From positions 1 through 23,633 of IMG/VR virus record IMGVR_UViG_3300027752_001235: a DNA stretch of 23,633 nucleotides, one strand, 5' to 3'. The notes under the pieces are model-generated. The model did not search any database and had not been told where the DNA came from. It was given only the letters and a program-made list of their open reading frames with translations. Shown here piece after piece: positions 7,562 through 14,167 of this stretch. Numbering within the stretch: position 1 is the stretch's first letter; each line of letters begins with the position of its first letter. This DNA is from a virus. Position numbers and translations under genes: made by a program.

Positions 7562-8082
7562 TGTTTTTTTAATCTCTTTTTTAATTTCGTCATAGCTAAT
7601 TGTAACTTCAATCGCCCCACTTTGTCAACGAAACAAATGCCATTTAGGTGATCTAATTCGTGTTGAAAGCATGTAGCAAGGTATCCTTCAATTTTTGCTT
7701 CTTTTGTTACGCCTTTAGAGTTTTGATATTGTGCTATAATTGACTTGGGTCTTTTTAAATGCAACCATAGTCCTGGAAAACTCAAACATCCTTCTTTCTG
7801 CAAAACTTTATCTTCGCTGGATTCTAAAATTACAGGATTAAAAACAGCAAATGGTTCAGGAAAGCCTGGAACATTTTGAGAGCCAATTGTAAATACTCTC
7901 TTTCTAATATTTAATTGATTAGCAGCAAGACCAATGCCGTTGTGATTTAACATAAAGTTACACATATCATGTTCGAGTTCTTCAGGATCTAACTCTTCTT
8001 TTTCAAAATCCCATATATCGCTTTGTTCTTTTAACGATTGATGCATACCTAACTTATAATCTAAATCTAATTTATAATCCAT
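7558..8082 (-). CDS. def: Peptide deformylase
   Basis: A 174-residue metalloenzyme that removes the formyl group from the N-terminal Met of nascent proteins. All three family motifs are present: GIGLAANQ at 49-56, EGCLS at 97-101 with metal ligand Cys99, and QHELDH at 140-145 with ligands His141 and His145 and catalytic Glu142. Deformylases are often Fe(II) enzymes, which may link it to the Fe-S genes nearby. The start ATG overlaps the end of dnaJ by 11 bases and the stop overlaps the clpA start by four. The N-terminus has an unusual near-repeat (DYKLDLDYKLG). Deformylases are a recurrent auxiliary gene in marine T4-like phages. Confidence 0.95.
   Translation of the reverse strand: MDYKLDLDYKLGMHQSLKEQSDIWDFEKEELDPEELEHDMCNFMLNHNGIGLAANQLNIRKRVFTIGSQNVPGFPEPFAVFNPVILESSEDKVLQKEGCLSFPGLWLHLKRPKSIIAQYQNSKGVTKEAKIEGYLATCFQHELDHLNGICFVDKVGRLKLQLAMTKLKKRLKKQ
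7599..7628 (-). promoter_or_regulatory. Possible sigma70-type promoter upstream of clpA
   Basis: Minus strand TTGACA (7623-7628), an 18-base spacer, then TACAAT (7599-7604), five of six matches to the -10 consensus. It lies inside the end of the deformylase gene, about 38 bases before the clpA start. The location is apt, but the spacer and -10 are not ideal, so a chance match is possible. Confidence 0.35.
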
Positions 8083-8872
8083 GTTTTACTTCCATAATCT
8101 TTTTTCGTTGTTCTGGTGTTAGGTTAGATGGAACAATTGCTTTAATTCTAACTAGTAAGTTGCCTTTCCTTCCTGTTTTTATGTTTGGTAGTCCTTCTCC
8201 GTTACAGCTTAATGTTGTATCAGGTTGTGAGCCAGCGGGTATATTAAGTCTTAACTGTCTGCCTGATAGTGTTGTAATGTCTACAGTTGATCCTAACATT
8301 AAATCCCACACAAGCATTTTTTTCTCACATAGTATATTATCACCGTGACGTTGATAGTCTCGGTGATTGCGAATGCGAATATGCACCATTAAGTCGCCTG
8401 GTGCAATGTTTGGAACAGAATTATCGCCCATTCCTGCATATCTGACAGTATGACCGTGATCGGCTCCTGCTGGAATATTAATATCGATTAATTTAGTTCT
8501 ACCGGTTGGTAGTTGGATTTCCATTGCAATCTGTTTACCTTCAAACACTTCTTCTAGTGTTAGGTCAATTGCAATGTCAACTTGTCTATTTTGAGGACGT
8601 CTTTGTTGTTGTTGGAACCCTTGGCCGAACATACTACCAAATATATCGTTGAAGTTGCCATAGTTTTGCTCGAACCCCTGTGGCTGAGGACTGTCGTACT
8701 GCTGTCTTTTAACGGGATCTTTTAGAGTGCTGTATGCTTCGTTGATTTCTTTAAACTTAGATTCATCACCACCCCTGTCGGGGTGATGTTGCATACTTGA
8801 TTTCTTATATGCTTTCTTAAGTTCTTCTTGTGAAGCATTTTTGCTAACGCCTAGTACAGTGTAATAATCCAT
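8072..8872 (-). CDS. dnaJ: DnaJ/CbpA-like J-domain co-chaperone
   Basis: A 266-residue J protein. The J domain occupies residues 1-60 with the essential HPD at 30-32 (QHHPDRGGD), followed by a Gln/Phe/Gly-rich linker at 61-95 (FGSMFGQGFQQQQ). The C-terminal substrate-binding domains start near VDIAIDLTLEEVFEG. The CxxCxGxG zinc-finger repeats are absent, so this is a type II (CbpA-like) protein, somewhat shorter than CbpA at about 306. It should stimulate a host DnaK ATPase, since no Hsp70 is encoded here. No strong ribosome site precedes ATG at 8872. It is followed by overlapping deformylase and clpA, which suggests co-expression of protein-quality functions. Confidence 0.93.
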   Translation of the reverse strand: MDYYTVLGVSKNASQEELKKAYKKSSMQHHPDRGGDESKFKEINEAYSTLKDPVKRQQYDSPQPQGFEQNYGNFNDIFGSMFGQGFQQQQRRPQNRQVDIAIDLTLEEVFEGKQIAMEIQLPTGRTKLIDINIPAGADHGHTVRYAGMGDNSVPNIAPGDLMVHIRIRNHRDYQRHGDNILCEKKMLVWDLMLGSTVDITTLSGRQLRLNIPAGSQPDTTLSCNGEGLPNIKTGRKGNLLVRIKAIVPSNLTPEQRKKIMEVKHGL

Positions 8873-8901
8873 ACTAGTACTTATTTTTAAATGCTAACGG
8901 A

Positions 8902-9198
8902 CTACTTCTTACTGGTTCCAGTGTATAAACCAAACCATGCTGCGCCAGCACCAACAACAATTGATACAAGCCCACTTTGTTCCATAGTAACTGCTGTGCC
9001 GATGCCCATATACCAAATTACTACTTTGTATAGTAGTACAATGTAAACAGTTAGGAATGCTCTTGGAAAAATTCTCCAAGCGTCTACTGCTTTAGCAAGA
9101 TCGATTAAGCCTTGATATCTATTTTTAGAACTATCAACGATACTTGTATCAACTTCTAATTCAATATTTACTTTTTTAGTTTGTGATTCGTCACTCAT
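8902..9198 (-). CDS. Two-helix membrane protein, holin candidate
   Basis: A 98-residue protein with a charged N-terminus of about 40 residues, then two hydrophobic helices at roughly 45-66 (AFLTVYIVLLYKVVIWYMG) and 76-93 (GLVSIVVGAGAAWFGLYTG), and a basic end. The GAGAAWFGLY motif followed by a short basic tail is typical of small phage holins, which form the inner-membrane holes that release endolysin. It overlaps the preceding small membrane gene by four bases, and both sit behind a late promoter motif. The endolysin is about 3 kb away, across the Fe-S operon. The holin call rests on topology, size and that motif only. Confidence 0.55.
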   Translation of the reverse strand: MSDESQTKKVNIELEVDTSIVDSSKNRYQGLIDLAKAVDAWRIFPRAFLTVYIVLLYKVVIWYMGIGTAVTMEQSGLVSIVVGAGAAWFGLYTGTSKK

Positions 9199-9485
9199 TT
9201 CTTCGCTCCTTTAGATTCTAACTTATTGATTCGCTTTTCTAGTTCATCAATCTTCTTAGTTACATGCGGGTACTTTTTACGCCACGCATCATCTGGTTGT
9301 TGTAACCAAGTCCATCCCCAGCGTGTAACTAAAAAGTCTACAGTTAAATCAAACTTAGCATAAAGCCAAAGCCCAATTCTTGTACCTTTAAAATACGTTG
9401 AGAAAGCAAGTCCAAAAAGAGATCCAACTAGTGCGGTATAAATCCAAAGGCGATCACTCACCATTCTTTCAATCATTTCCAACAT
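9195..9485 (-). CDS. Small membrane protein with C-terminal coiled coil
   Basis: A 96-residue product. A hydrophobic stretch at about 13-31 (LWIYTALVGSLFGLAFSTY) is followed by a second amphipathic or hydrophobic segment, KFDLTVDFLVTRWGWTWL. The C-terminal helix KKIDELEKRINKLESKG has coiled-coil heptads. AAGGAG lies about ten bases before ATG at 9485, and a late promoter motif lies just upstream. It immediately precedes and overlaps the holin candidate, so it may be a lysis accessory or antiholin, or a second pore component. I do not recognise the family. Confidence 0.65.
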   Translation of the reverse strand: MLEMIERMVSDRLWIYTALVGSLFGLAFSTYFKGTRIGLWLYAKFDLTVDFLVTRWGWTWLQQPDDAWRKKYPHVTKKIDELEKRINKLESKGAKK

Positions 9486-9506
9486 AATGTTTTCGCTCCT
9501 TATACT

Positions 9507-9514
9507 GTATTTAT
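9507..9514 (-). promoter_or_regulatory. T4-like late promoter motif (ATAAATAC)
   Basis: Minus strand GATAAATACAGTATAAGG fills the 35-base gap between the iscA stop (9521) and the small membrane gene (start 9485). It shares TAAATACAGTATAA with the motif at 4129-4136. Its position separates the early Fe-S operon from the late lysis and chaperone genes. Confidence 0.6.
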
Positions 9515-9520
9515 CATTAA

Positions 9521-9847
9521 CTACTTTTTAAGAGTGAATGATTCGCCACAGCCGCAAGTTGCGTCTTCCCAAGGATTTTTGAATTGAAACCCTTCGTTGA
9601 GTCCTTCTTTGACATAATCTAGATGAGTTCCGTCTATCATTACTAGTGACTTTTTATCAACAATAATCTTTATACCGTTGGAGTCAAACACAGTATCATC
9701 ATCATTAAGTGTATCAACAAACTCTAAAACATATGCATATCCTGAGCAACCAGTAGTTTTTATCTTAACTCTAAGTCCTAGGCCTTTGCCACGAGTTTCT
9801 AAGAAGCCAGATACACGGGTTGCACCATCCTCAGTAATTGTTATCAC
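9521..9847 (-). CDS. iscA: A-type Fe-S cluster carrier (IscA/ErpA/SufA family)
   Basis: A 108-residue HesB/IscA-fold protein. The three invariant cluster-binding cysteines are present: C34 in TTGCSGYAY and C98/C100 in TCGCGESF near the C-terminus. Length is normal for the family. The GTG start overlaps the iscU1 stop (GTGA), so the two are translationally coupled, placing it fourth in the iscU2 operon. A-type carriers accept clusters from a scaffold such as IscU and pass them to apo-targets. Whether it is closest to IscA, ErpA or SufA cannot be decided by eye. Confidence 0.93.
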   Translation of the reverse strand: MITITEDGATRVSGFLETRGKGLGLRVKIKTTGCSGYAYVLEFVDTLNDDDTVFDSNGIKIIVDKKSLVMIDGTHLDYVKEGLNEGFQFKNPWEDATCGCGESFTLKK

Positions 9848-10212
9848 TTAGATTTATAATCTGCAATAGCAGCTTTGATAGCATCTTCTGCTAGTACACT
9901 GCAATGTATCTTTACTGGAGGTAGAGCAAGTTCAGTTGCAAGGTCTGTGTTCTTTATCTCACTTGCGCCTTCTAATGTCATTCCTTTAACCCATTCAGTG
10001 AGTAAGCTACTACTTGCAATAGCACTACCACATCCATATGTTTTAAACTTAGCATCAGTGATTATGTTATCTTCTACTTTAATTTGCAGACGCATAACAT
10101 CGCCACACGCAGGAGCTCCTACCATTCCAGTTCCAATGCTATCATCTATTTCCCACTTACCAACATTACGAGGGTTTTCGTAATGGTCCATCACTTTATC
10201 TGAATACGCCAC
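9844..10212 (-). CDS. iscU: IscU-type Fe-S scaffold protein, canonical copy
   Basis: A 122-residue scaffold on which [2Fe-2S] and [4Fe-4S] clusters are built. All key residues are visible: C36 and D38 in APACGDVM, C61 in [11 protein letters not shown], and H103/C104 in [16 protein letters not shown] at 97-101 is the motif bound by the HscA Hsp70 chaperone. The N-terminal [11 protein letters not shown] is the usual IscU signature. The start is GTG at 10212 with AGAGGA about nine bases upstream. It is separated from the 62-residue gene by a tandem repeat, and overlaps iscA. No IscS, HscA, HscB or IscX is encoded in this window, so sulfur supply must come from elsewhere. Confidence 0.95.
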   Translation of the reverse strand: MAYSDKVMDHYENPRNVGKWEIDDSIGTGMVGAPACGDVMRLQIKVEDNIITDAKFKTYGCGSAIASSSLLTEWVKGMTLEGASEIKNTDLATELALPPVKIHCSVLAEDAIKAAIADYKSK

Positions 10213-10246
10213 GGCTGCGTCCTCTTAGTTAATGTATCTTTTATTG

Positions 10247-10281
10247 CTAGTTTATTACTAGCTACTAGTTTATTACTAGCT
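10247..10281. repeat. Tandem 18-base repeat, two copies, each with inverted arms
   Basis: The plus-strand unit CTAGTTTATTACTAGCTA occurs at 10247-10264 and again (17 of 18 bases) at 10265-10281. Each unit has inverted arms CTAGT and ACTAG around TTATT. The repeat overlaps the end of the 62-residue gene and supplies several consecutive stop codons in that frame. It may form small hairpins between that gene and iscU1 and so influence mRNA processing or readthrough. It could also simply be a slippage duplication. Confidence 0.8.
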
Positions 10282-10464
10282 TAATTGGCCTCTACGAGTA
10301 AGTTCGTTACGTAGCTTTTGTTTAAATTTTGGAGTAGTATTGTGTGCTTCATATGCACTTGTTATCTCTGTTAACGGAGTAGATTGCATATAAAAGTTTT
10401 GAATAGATTTTTTTCCTGTAGATCGATCTACAGTGATTTGTGTTGGTTTAAATTTAATTGGCAT
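10276..10464 (-). CDS. Small conserved phage protein of unknown function, 62 residues
   Basis: A 62-residue basic protein. It opens with MPIKFKPTQITVDRSTGKK, continues with QNFYMQSTPLTEI, and ends with a basic helix KFKQKLRNELTRRG. I associate this pattern (a KFKP start and a KQKLRNEL end) with small conserved proteins of T4-like marine phages, but no function is known to me. It starts on the iscU2 stop (TAATG), with AGAGGA about nine bases before, and so sits between the two scaffold genes. This placement raises the possibility of a link to Fe-S assembly, though the family is not restricted to such operons as far as I recall. Confidence 0.75.
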   Translation of the reverse strand: MPIKFKPTQITVDRSTGKKSIQNFYMQSTPLTEITSAYEAHNTTPKFKQKLRNELTRRGQLS

Positions 10465-10892
10465 TATTCAGGTCCTCTGTTGTGTTTGCGCTTTGCTTTC
10501 TTTTCGTCCCAATCTTGCAGGGCACGTTTAATTGAATCTTCAGCTAACACTGAACAATGTAATTTAATTGGAGGAAGTTCTAATGCAGCAGCAATATCTT
10601 TATCTTTGATCTCTAATGCTTGTGTCATTGTAAGACCAGTAAGCATTTCAACAAACATTGTTGAACTTGCTATTGCACTGCCACATCCATATGTTTTAAA
10701 TTTTACATCTTCAATAACATCAGTGTCAGGATTAACTTTTAAATCAAGTTTCATAACATCACCACACGCCGGTGCTCCTGTCATTCCTGTTGCTACATTA
10801 GGATCGTTTGGATCAAAGCGGCCCACGCCATGCTTTGCCGGATTGTTTAGAACGTCTTCAAAACGATCTACTACTTTTTGTGAATATGCCAT
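10464..10892 (-). CDS. IscU-type Fe-S scaffold protein, divergent second copy
   Basis: A 142-residue IscU paralog. Ligand residues are conserved: C43 and D45 (APACGDVM), C70 ([11 protein letters not shown]), and H112/C113 ([10 protein letters not shown]), plus LPPIK at 106-110 in place of LPPVK. The N-terminal region differs from the neighbouring copy: instead of HYENPRNVG it reads FEDVLNNPAKHGVGRF, with about seven extra residues before the first ligand. A basic tail (DEKKAKRKHNRG) extends the C-terminus. The FDPNDPNVATG segment resembles alphaproteobacterial and mitochondrial IscU. It is the first gene of the operon, about 20 bases downstream of a sigma70 -10 box, with a weak ribosome site. 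It could act alone or pair with the canonical scaffold. Confidence 0.93.
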   Translation of the reverse strand: MAYSQKVVDRFEDVLNNPAKHGVGRFDPNDPNVATGMTGAPACGDVMKLDLKVNPDTDVIEDVKFKTYGCGSAIASSTMFVEMLTGLTMTQALEIKDKDIAAALELPPIKLHCSVLAEDSIKRALQDWDEKKAKRKHNRGPE

Positions 10893-10915
10893 AAATTTTT
10901 AGTTATTATTTTAAT

Positions 10916-10944
10916 AGTATAACAAAACTATTCTTATTTGTCAA
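10916..10944 (-). promoter_or_regulatory. Near-perfect sigma70 promoter of the Fe-S operon
   Basis: Minus strand TTGACA (10939-10944), a 17-base spacer, then TATACT (10916-10921), 11 of 12 consensus bases. It occupies the 60-base gap between the 51-residue lipoprotein and iscU2. It should be read by host RNA polymerase soon after infection, making iscU2-62aa-iscU1-iscA an early operon. Confidence 0.85.
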
Positions 10945-10952
10945 CCAATTTA

Positions 10953-11108
10953 TTAAATGTCACAACTAAATGTTGCACGAGGTGTGACTTTATCTATGTC
11001 GATCTTTTGTGCGTCTTCGACACTTACGCTTGATGAAATTTTACAGTTCTTTGCAGAGCAACTAGATATCATCGTAGATAGAAAAACTACTAATATTAGT
11101 TTTAACAT
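10953..11108 (-). CDS. Small lipoprotein, 51 residues
   Basis: A short frame missed by a 60-residue cutoff. It starts on the stop of the upstream lipoprotein gene (TAATG) and encodes 51 residues. MLKLILVVFLSTMISSC is a textbook lipoprotein signal with Cys17 as the lipidation site; S18 at +2 predicts outer-membrane sorting. Two further Cys (22 and 49) occur in the short mature peptide, which includes KNCKISSSVSVEDAQKID and ends TFSCDI. By size and location, downstream of the endolysin, spanin-like and lipoprotein genes, it could be an o-spanin (Rz1-like) or an accessory surface lipoprotein. The signal peptide and coupling make it convincing as a gene. Confidence 0.72.
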   Translation of the reverse strand: MLKLILVVFLSTMISSCSAKNCKISSSVSVEDAQKIDIDKVTPRATFSCDI

Positions 11109-11476
11109 TACTCTACGCTATCAGGTTTTCCTGATTCGTAGTACTCTTTGTATTCGTTTATAATGGCGTCTTGTTTAAGCATATACGCCCGTATATGCGC
11201 AAAGTTCTTAGCAAGGGACTCATACCCTTCATCTGTTAAACCGAACAACACAGCGTCTGTATTTTTCTTTTTAAGTTTAGCAAATACTTCTTCTGCGTTT
11301 TCGCTAGTAATAATAATAAATTTAAGTTGCTCTAACTCAGCAACTTCAGGCTTAGAAAGATTTAATGGTGTTCTTTCAATAGGTTTACTAAACACGTCTA
11401 ACTGAGATACAGTTGAACAACCAGTAAGTGCTACTCCTAGTAGCACAACTAAAAATATATTTTTAATATGGTACAT
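11108..11476 (-). CDS. Lipoprotein in lysis cassette, o-spanin candidate
   Basis: A 122-residue protein with a signal peptide (MYHIKNIFLVVLLGVA) and lipobox LTGC, Cys20 being the lipidated residue, then Ser at +2. The mature part contains EVAELEQLKFIIITSENAEEV, AVLFGLTDEGYESLAKNFAHIRAYM and KQDAIINEYKEYYES, so it is mostly helical. It overlaps the spanin-like gene by 14 bases, the kind of close overlap seen for Rz/Rz1 pairs. An outer-membrane partner for the inner-membrane protein upstream is plausible. Its length is above that of classical Rz1, and a second smaller lipoprotein follows directly, so which one acts as o-spanin is unclear. Confidence 0.72.
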   Translation of the reverse strand: MYHIKNIFLVVLLGVALTGCSTVSQLDVFSKPIERTPLNLSKPEVAELEQLKFIIITSENAEEVFAKLKKKNTDAVLFGLTDEGYESLAKNFAHIRAYMLKQDAIINEYKEYYESGKPDSVE

Positions 11477-11948
11477 AGTTTGGGTTCGCTATACTTGGGC
11501 ATTCAGGATTAATCTTAGATTTCTTAGTTGCCGTTTCTTCTTTTTCGGTTAATGGAGAGCCCATCGCTATTTCTACACAGCGCATGGCGTTCTTTGTTCC
11601 GGTGTTAATTGCACGTTCGATTAGTCTAGGCTTTTGTTGAGCCAAGTTACCAATGTCACGTTTCTCACCACTTGCATTTATTTTGTTAAACTTATCGTTA
11701 AGATTATTAAGTTCAGCGTTTAACACTCTAGTTTGATCTTCAAGATTGTTTTTAGCAACATTAATTGCTGTAAAATCTTTTTGCATTTGTTCTAGTGCTG
11801 CTTTTTGTTCACCTACTGCTGTTGTTAGCTTTACGTTGTTAGCTTCACTAACAGCAAGATCTGACTTTAAAGTTTTAACGTACACTACGCCACCACCTGC
11901 ACCAGCTAACATTATTAATACTATTGCAATCTTGATTGAACTAAACAT
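11463..11948 (-). CDS. Single-pass membrane coiled-coil protein, i-spanin (Rz-like) candidate
   Basis: A 161-residue product with AGGA eight bases before ATG at 11948. The N-terminal segment IAIVLIMLAGAGGGVVYV (about 7-24) is a membrane anchor with a short cytoplasmic start. Residues about 28-95 form a long coiled coil (EQKAALEQMQKDF, LNAELNNLNDKFNKI). The C-terminal part has two Cys (MRCVEIAMG and NPECPS) and ends PNYVPY. This topology, between an endolysin gene and an overlapping lipoprotein gene, is that of an Rz-type inner-membrane spanin that disrupts the outer membrane in Gram-negative lysis. Sequence similarity alone would not decide it. Confidence 0.65.
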   Translation of the reverse strand: MFSSIKIAIVLIMLAGAGGGVVYVKTLKSDLAVSEANNVKLTTAVGEQKAALEQMQKDFTAINVAKNNLEDQTRVLNAELNNLNDKFNKINASGEKRDIGNLAQQKPRLIERAINTGTKNAMRCVEIAMGSPLTEKEETATKKSKINPECPSIANPNYVPY

Positions 11949-11952
11949 ACGT

Positions 11953-12819
11953 TTATCCTAGTAATTTCTCAAGTGTTTTTGGACCAGCAATACCATCAGC
12001 AGTTAAGCCGTTAGTAGTTTGCCATTCTTTTAATGCACGTTCTGTACCAGGACCAAATGCTCCGTCTGCGCCAACGCCTAATGCTTCTTGCATCATTTTA
12101 ACGCCTTCGCCACGTGAACCTTTACGTAGTACACCAATGTCATCAATTTCAAAATCGTCATCACCTGCATCATCTGTAAGTGTTACAGGGTTACCAAATA
12201 CTTCCATTGCTTTCTTATAACGTGTCTGACGCGACTCAAGTCCAATGTTACCACCGTTAATAATTTTAGTCATCTTTGTAACATCATCTGTGTCTGCAAT
12301 GTTATTTAGGTTCTTTGCATTCCAAAACCAACATGCTGACTCTACTGCACCAGCTGGAGTTGCAACATATTCTGCTGCTTCTTCTGCTGTCATATTTACA
12401 CTAGCACCAAACTTGGTGTAGTTCTCACGACCAGTAAGTTGTTTTAGTCCACGTCCGCGGAACAACCAACCGTCACCTTCGTTTGTATTGCCCATCTTGT
12501 ACTTACGATACTTGTCGAAGTAAACACGGTTTGCAATCTTTTCTGGGTTACGTGCATATTCTGCTGCACTAGCTTTTGGTGCATCACCAAAGTAACGTCC
12601 AAATACAGCAAGTAGTGATTTTTCACTGTAGTTTAAGTTTTCTTCTAAACTACGGAAGTTATTTGATTCATGAGCACATTGGCTAATAAAGTGCGCCATG
12701 CGTCTTTCTGTGTCAATACCGTATTTAGGTAGCACATCTACAAGTGCCGCATGCCATCCGTCTACATTTTTATTACCTGGAATAAGTTTTTCCAGATGCC
12801 CTTTTTCTAATTTAAACAT
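11953..12819 (-). CDS. Endolysin: GH19-type muramidase/chitinase domain plus peptidoglycan-binding domain
   Basis: A 288-residue lytic enzyme. The N-terminal domain (about 1-205) has the family 19 features: HFISQCAHESNNF with candidate catalytic acid E51, EENLNYS with a second Glu near 60, and FRGRGLKQLTGRENY, which lines the substrate cleft. The C-terminal 65 residues, from LRKGSRGEGVKMMQEALG through WQTTNGLTADGIAGPKT, form a PG_binding_1 three-helix domain. There is no signal peptide, so a holin should be needed for export. The ATG overlaps the upstream stop (TAATG). Spanin-like and lipoprotein genes follow immediately, completing a lysis cassette. Confidence 0.92.
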   Translation of the reverse strand: MFKLEKGHLEKLIPGNKNVDGWHAALVDVLPKYGIDTERRMAHFISQCAHESNNFRSLEENLNYSEKSLLAVFGRYFGDAPKASAAEYARNPEKIANRVYFDKYRKYKMGNTNEGDGWLFRGRGLKQLTGRENYTKFGASVNMTAEEAAEYVATPAGAVESACWFWNAKNLNNIADTDDVTKMTKIINGGNIGLESRQTRYKKAMEVFGNPVTLTDDAGDDDFEIDDIGVLRKGSRGEGVKMMQEALGVGADGAFGPGTERALKEWQTTNGLTADGIAGPKTLEKLLG

Positions 12820-13559
12820 TAATCTGCCCTTTGTAATAACATGGCTTTGTCGCCATTTGTGAACAAGAAGTTATCGCCCATTTTGCTAATATTGTAGTCG
12901 CCTAACACTTTGCTTAACCAAAATGTTTCTGAACTGGCGCCTACATCAATTTGCGTTGGTGCATCGATCCCTTCGATTATATCTTTCGTTCTTCCTTCTT
13001 TAATCCATCTTAACTTAACAGTTTTATTAAATGGTTTATAGATAGTAATTAAGTCGTCTTGTAATTCTAAGTTATCCATTAAGGTTTTACTAAAGAAAGA
13101 TTTAACTTCGTTGACTCTAAACTTTGCCATCTTTGCTTCGTACATTTGCCCATCAGCTGGAATTACTTCTTTTAAATTTTCAGTAGTTACATCTCTAGTA
13201 GTATCGTCTTTGTAGTACTGAAACTTCCACTCGTTAATATTAGTTAGTTTTGAAATACCGTAAATTAATTCTTTAACTTGCTCTGCTATTTGTTTACTTC
13301 TTTCAATCTCAACAAATACTGAATATTCGCCTTCTTCGTTTTCACCTGAACTAACATCTGCGTCCAGAACAAAAGAAAATCCTTTTTCAATAAACTCCAT
13401 TAAATCTTTTGCAGGATATCTATCTTTAGCTTGAAACGTAACAACACATACGTCTCGGTCTTCACCCATTTTAGATCTAAACTTATCTACTTCAAAAATT
13501 GGATAGATTAGATCTTCTAAATCACCTTTGCGTAATCCTTCTTCTAATACTTTATACAT
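12819..13559 (-). CDS. Conserved phage protein of unknown function, 246 residues
   Basis: The longest frame begins at 13619, but the ATG at 13559 has AGAGG about nine bases upstream and overlaps the previous gene by only eight bases, so it is preferred. The product opens MYKVLEEGLRKGDLEDL and has a mixed alpha/beta appearance, with KFRSKMGEDRDVCVVTF, FVLDADVSSGENEEGEYSVF and NEWKFQYYKDDTTRDV. A later segment, LITIYKPFNKTVKLRW, is followed by WLSKVLGDYNISKMGDNFLF. I see no catalytic motif, signal peptide or membrane helix. It is coupled to the upstream 179-residue gene and to endolysin. I think both unknowns recur together in marine T4-like phages, but I cannot name them. Confidence 0.78.
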   Translation of the reverse strand: MYKVLEEGLRKGDLEDLIYPIFEVDKFRSKMGEDRDVCVVTFQAKDRYPAKDLMEFIEKGFSFVLDADVSSGENEEGEYSVFVEIERSKQIAEQVKELIYGISKLTNINEWKFQYYKDDTTRDVTTENLKEVIPADGQMYEAKMAKFRVNEVKSFFSKTLMDNLELQDDLITIYKPFNKTVKLRWIKEGRTKDIIEGIDAPTQIDVGASSETFWLSKVLGDYNISKMGDNFLFTNGDKAMLLQRAD

Positions 13560-14091
13560 CTGCTGGGACCTCTGATGTTTCTGCTGCTTGAGCTTGAGCT
13601 TGTTCGTCTGCAGGTTCAAGGTTCATGTTAACAGCATTATTAGACAATATGTCTTGTACTTTGTTCTTGTCAAGGTTTTTATATCCACGGTCGATATTTT
13701 TCATTAAACGTTTTGGCATAGTAATCTTTACCATCCAAATGTCTTCGTAGTCGATCTTACCTTTTCTAGTTCCAGGACGGATATCATTTACATCTTTAAT
13801 TTTTCTAACTTTAGCAACTGCTGATTCTGCAAACTGTACCTTACACCCGTACTCTAAAAGTCTCTTTCCACCCTCAGGTTCAGGCATTTCTTTGTGAGGC
13901 CACATAAATGTACACTCAACAAAGTATCTACTTTCTTTTGGACCGGCTACTAATTCACCGTCAAGCCATCCGTCAAACACATATACATCTAATTCGTCGA
14001 ATACACGCTCAAAGTCTTTGAGTAGGTTTAAACTGTTGTTAGACCCGTAAATTTGTTCAATGTTTGCAATGATATCTTTAGTACTTGCCAT
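13552..14091 (-). CDS. Conserved phage protein of unknown function, 179 residues
   Basis: A 179-residue protein, first of the minus-strand lysis operon and about 30 bases downstream of a late-type promoter motif. It contains FERVFDELDVYVFDGWLDGELV, ESRYFVECTFMWPHKEMPEPEG and a basic KITMPKRLMKNIDRGYKNLD segment. The last 25 residues are an Ala/Gln/Glu-rich tail (QAQAQAAETSEVPADV) that looks unstructured. No known active-site motif is visible. Its alternating hydrophobic strands and location suggest a structural or morphogenesis protein, possibly of the baseplate or neck. That is a guess from context. Confidence 0.78.
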   Translation of the reverse strand: MASTKDIIANIEQIYGSNNSLNLLKDFERVFDELDVYVFDGWLDGELVAGPKESRYFVECTFMWPHKEMPEPEGGKRLLEYGCKVQFAESAVAKVRKIKDVNDIRPGTRKGKIDYEDIWMVKITMPKRLMKNIDRGYKNLDKNKVQDILSNNAVNMNLEPADEQAQAQAAETSEVPADV

Positions 14092-14118
14092 GTTAGTCTT
14101 GTCCCTATTTGTATATAT

Positions 14119-14126
14119 GTATTTAT
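14119..14126 (-). promoter_or_regulatory. T4-like late promoter motif (ATAAATAC) for the lysis operon
   Basis: Minus strand GCATAAATACATATATAC lies about 28 bases upstream of the ATG at 14091. It has the same ATAAATAC core and similar distance to the start as the motif at 9507-9514. It is in the divergent intergenic region shared with phoH. Confidence 0.55.
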
Positions 14127-14167
14127 GCTCAAAATTAAACTAAGAGCTTTATAAATGGACAGAACGA

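Noticed and set aside
10957-11163. Plus-strand open frame of 68 residues
   Set aside because: Antisense to the small lipoprotein gene, which has a lipobox and translational coupling and is far more convincing.
12720-12730. CTAAATAC motif on the minus strand inside the endolysin gene
   Set aside because: No gene starts shortly downstream; encodes Pro-Lys-Tyr in a conserved region, so most likely coincidence.
13560-13619. Longer N-terminus for the 246-residue protein
   Set aside because: The extra 20 residues overlap the previous gene and are Gln/Lys-rich with no ribosome site, while the internal ATG has AGAGG at good spacing.
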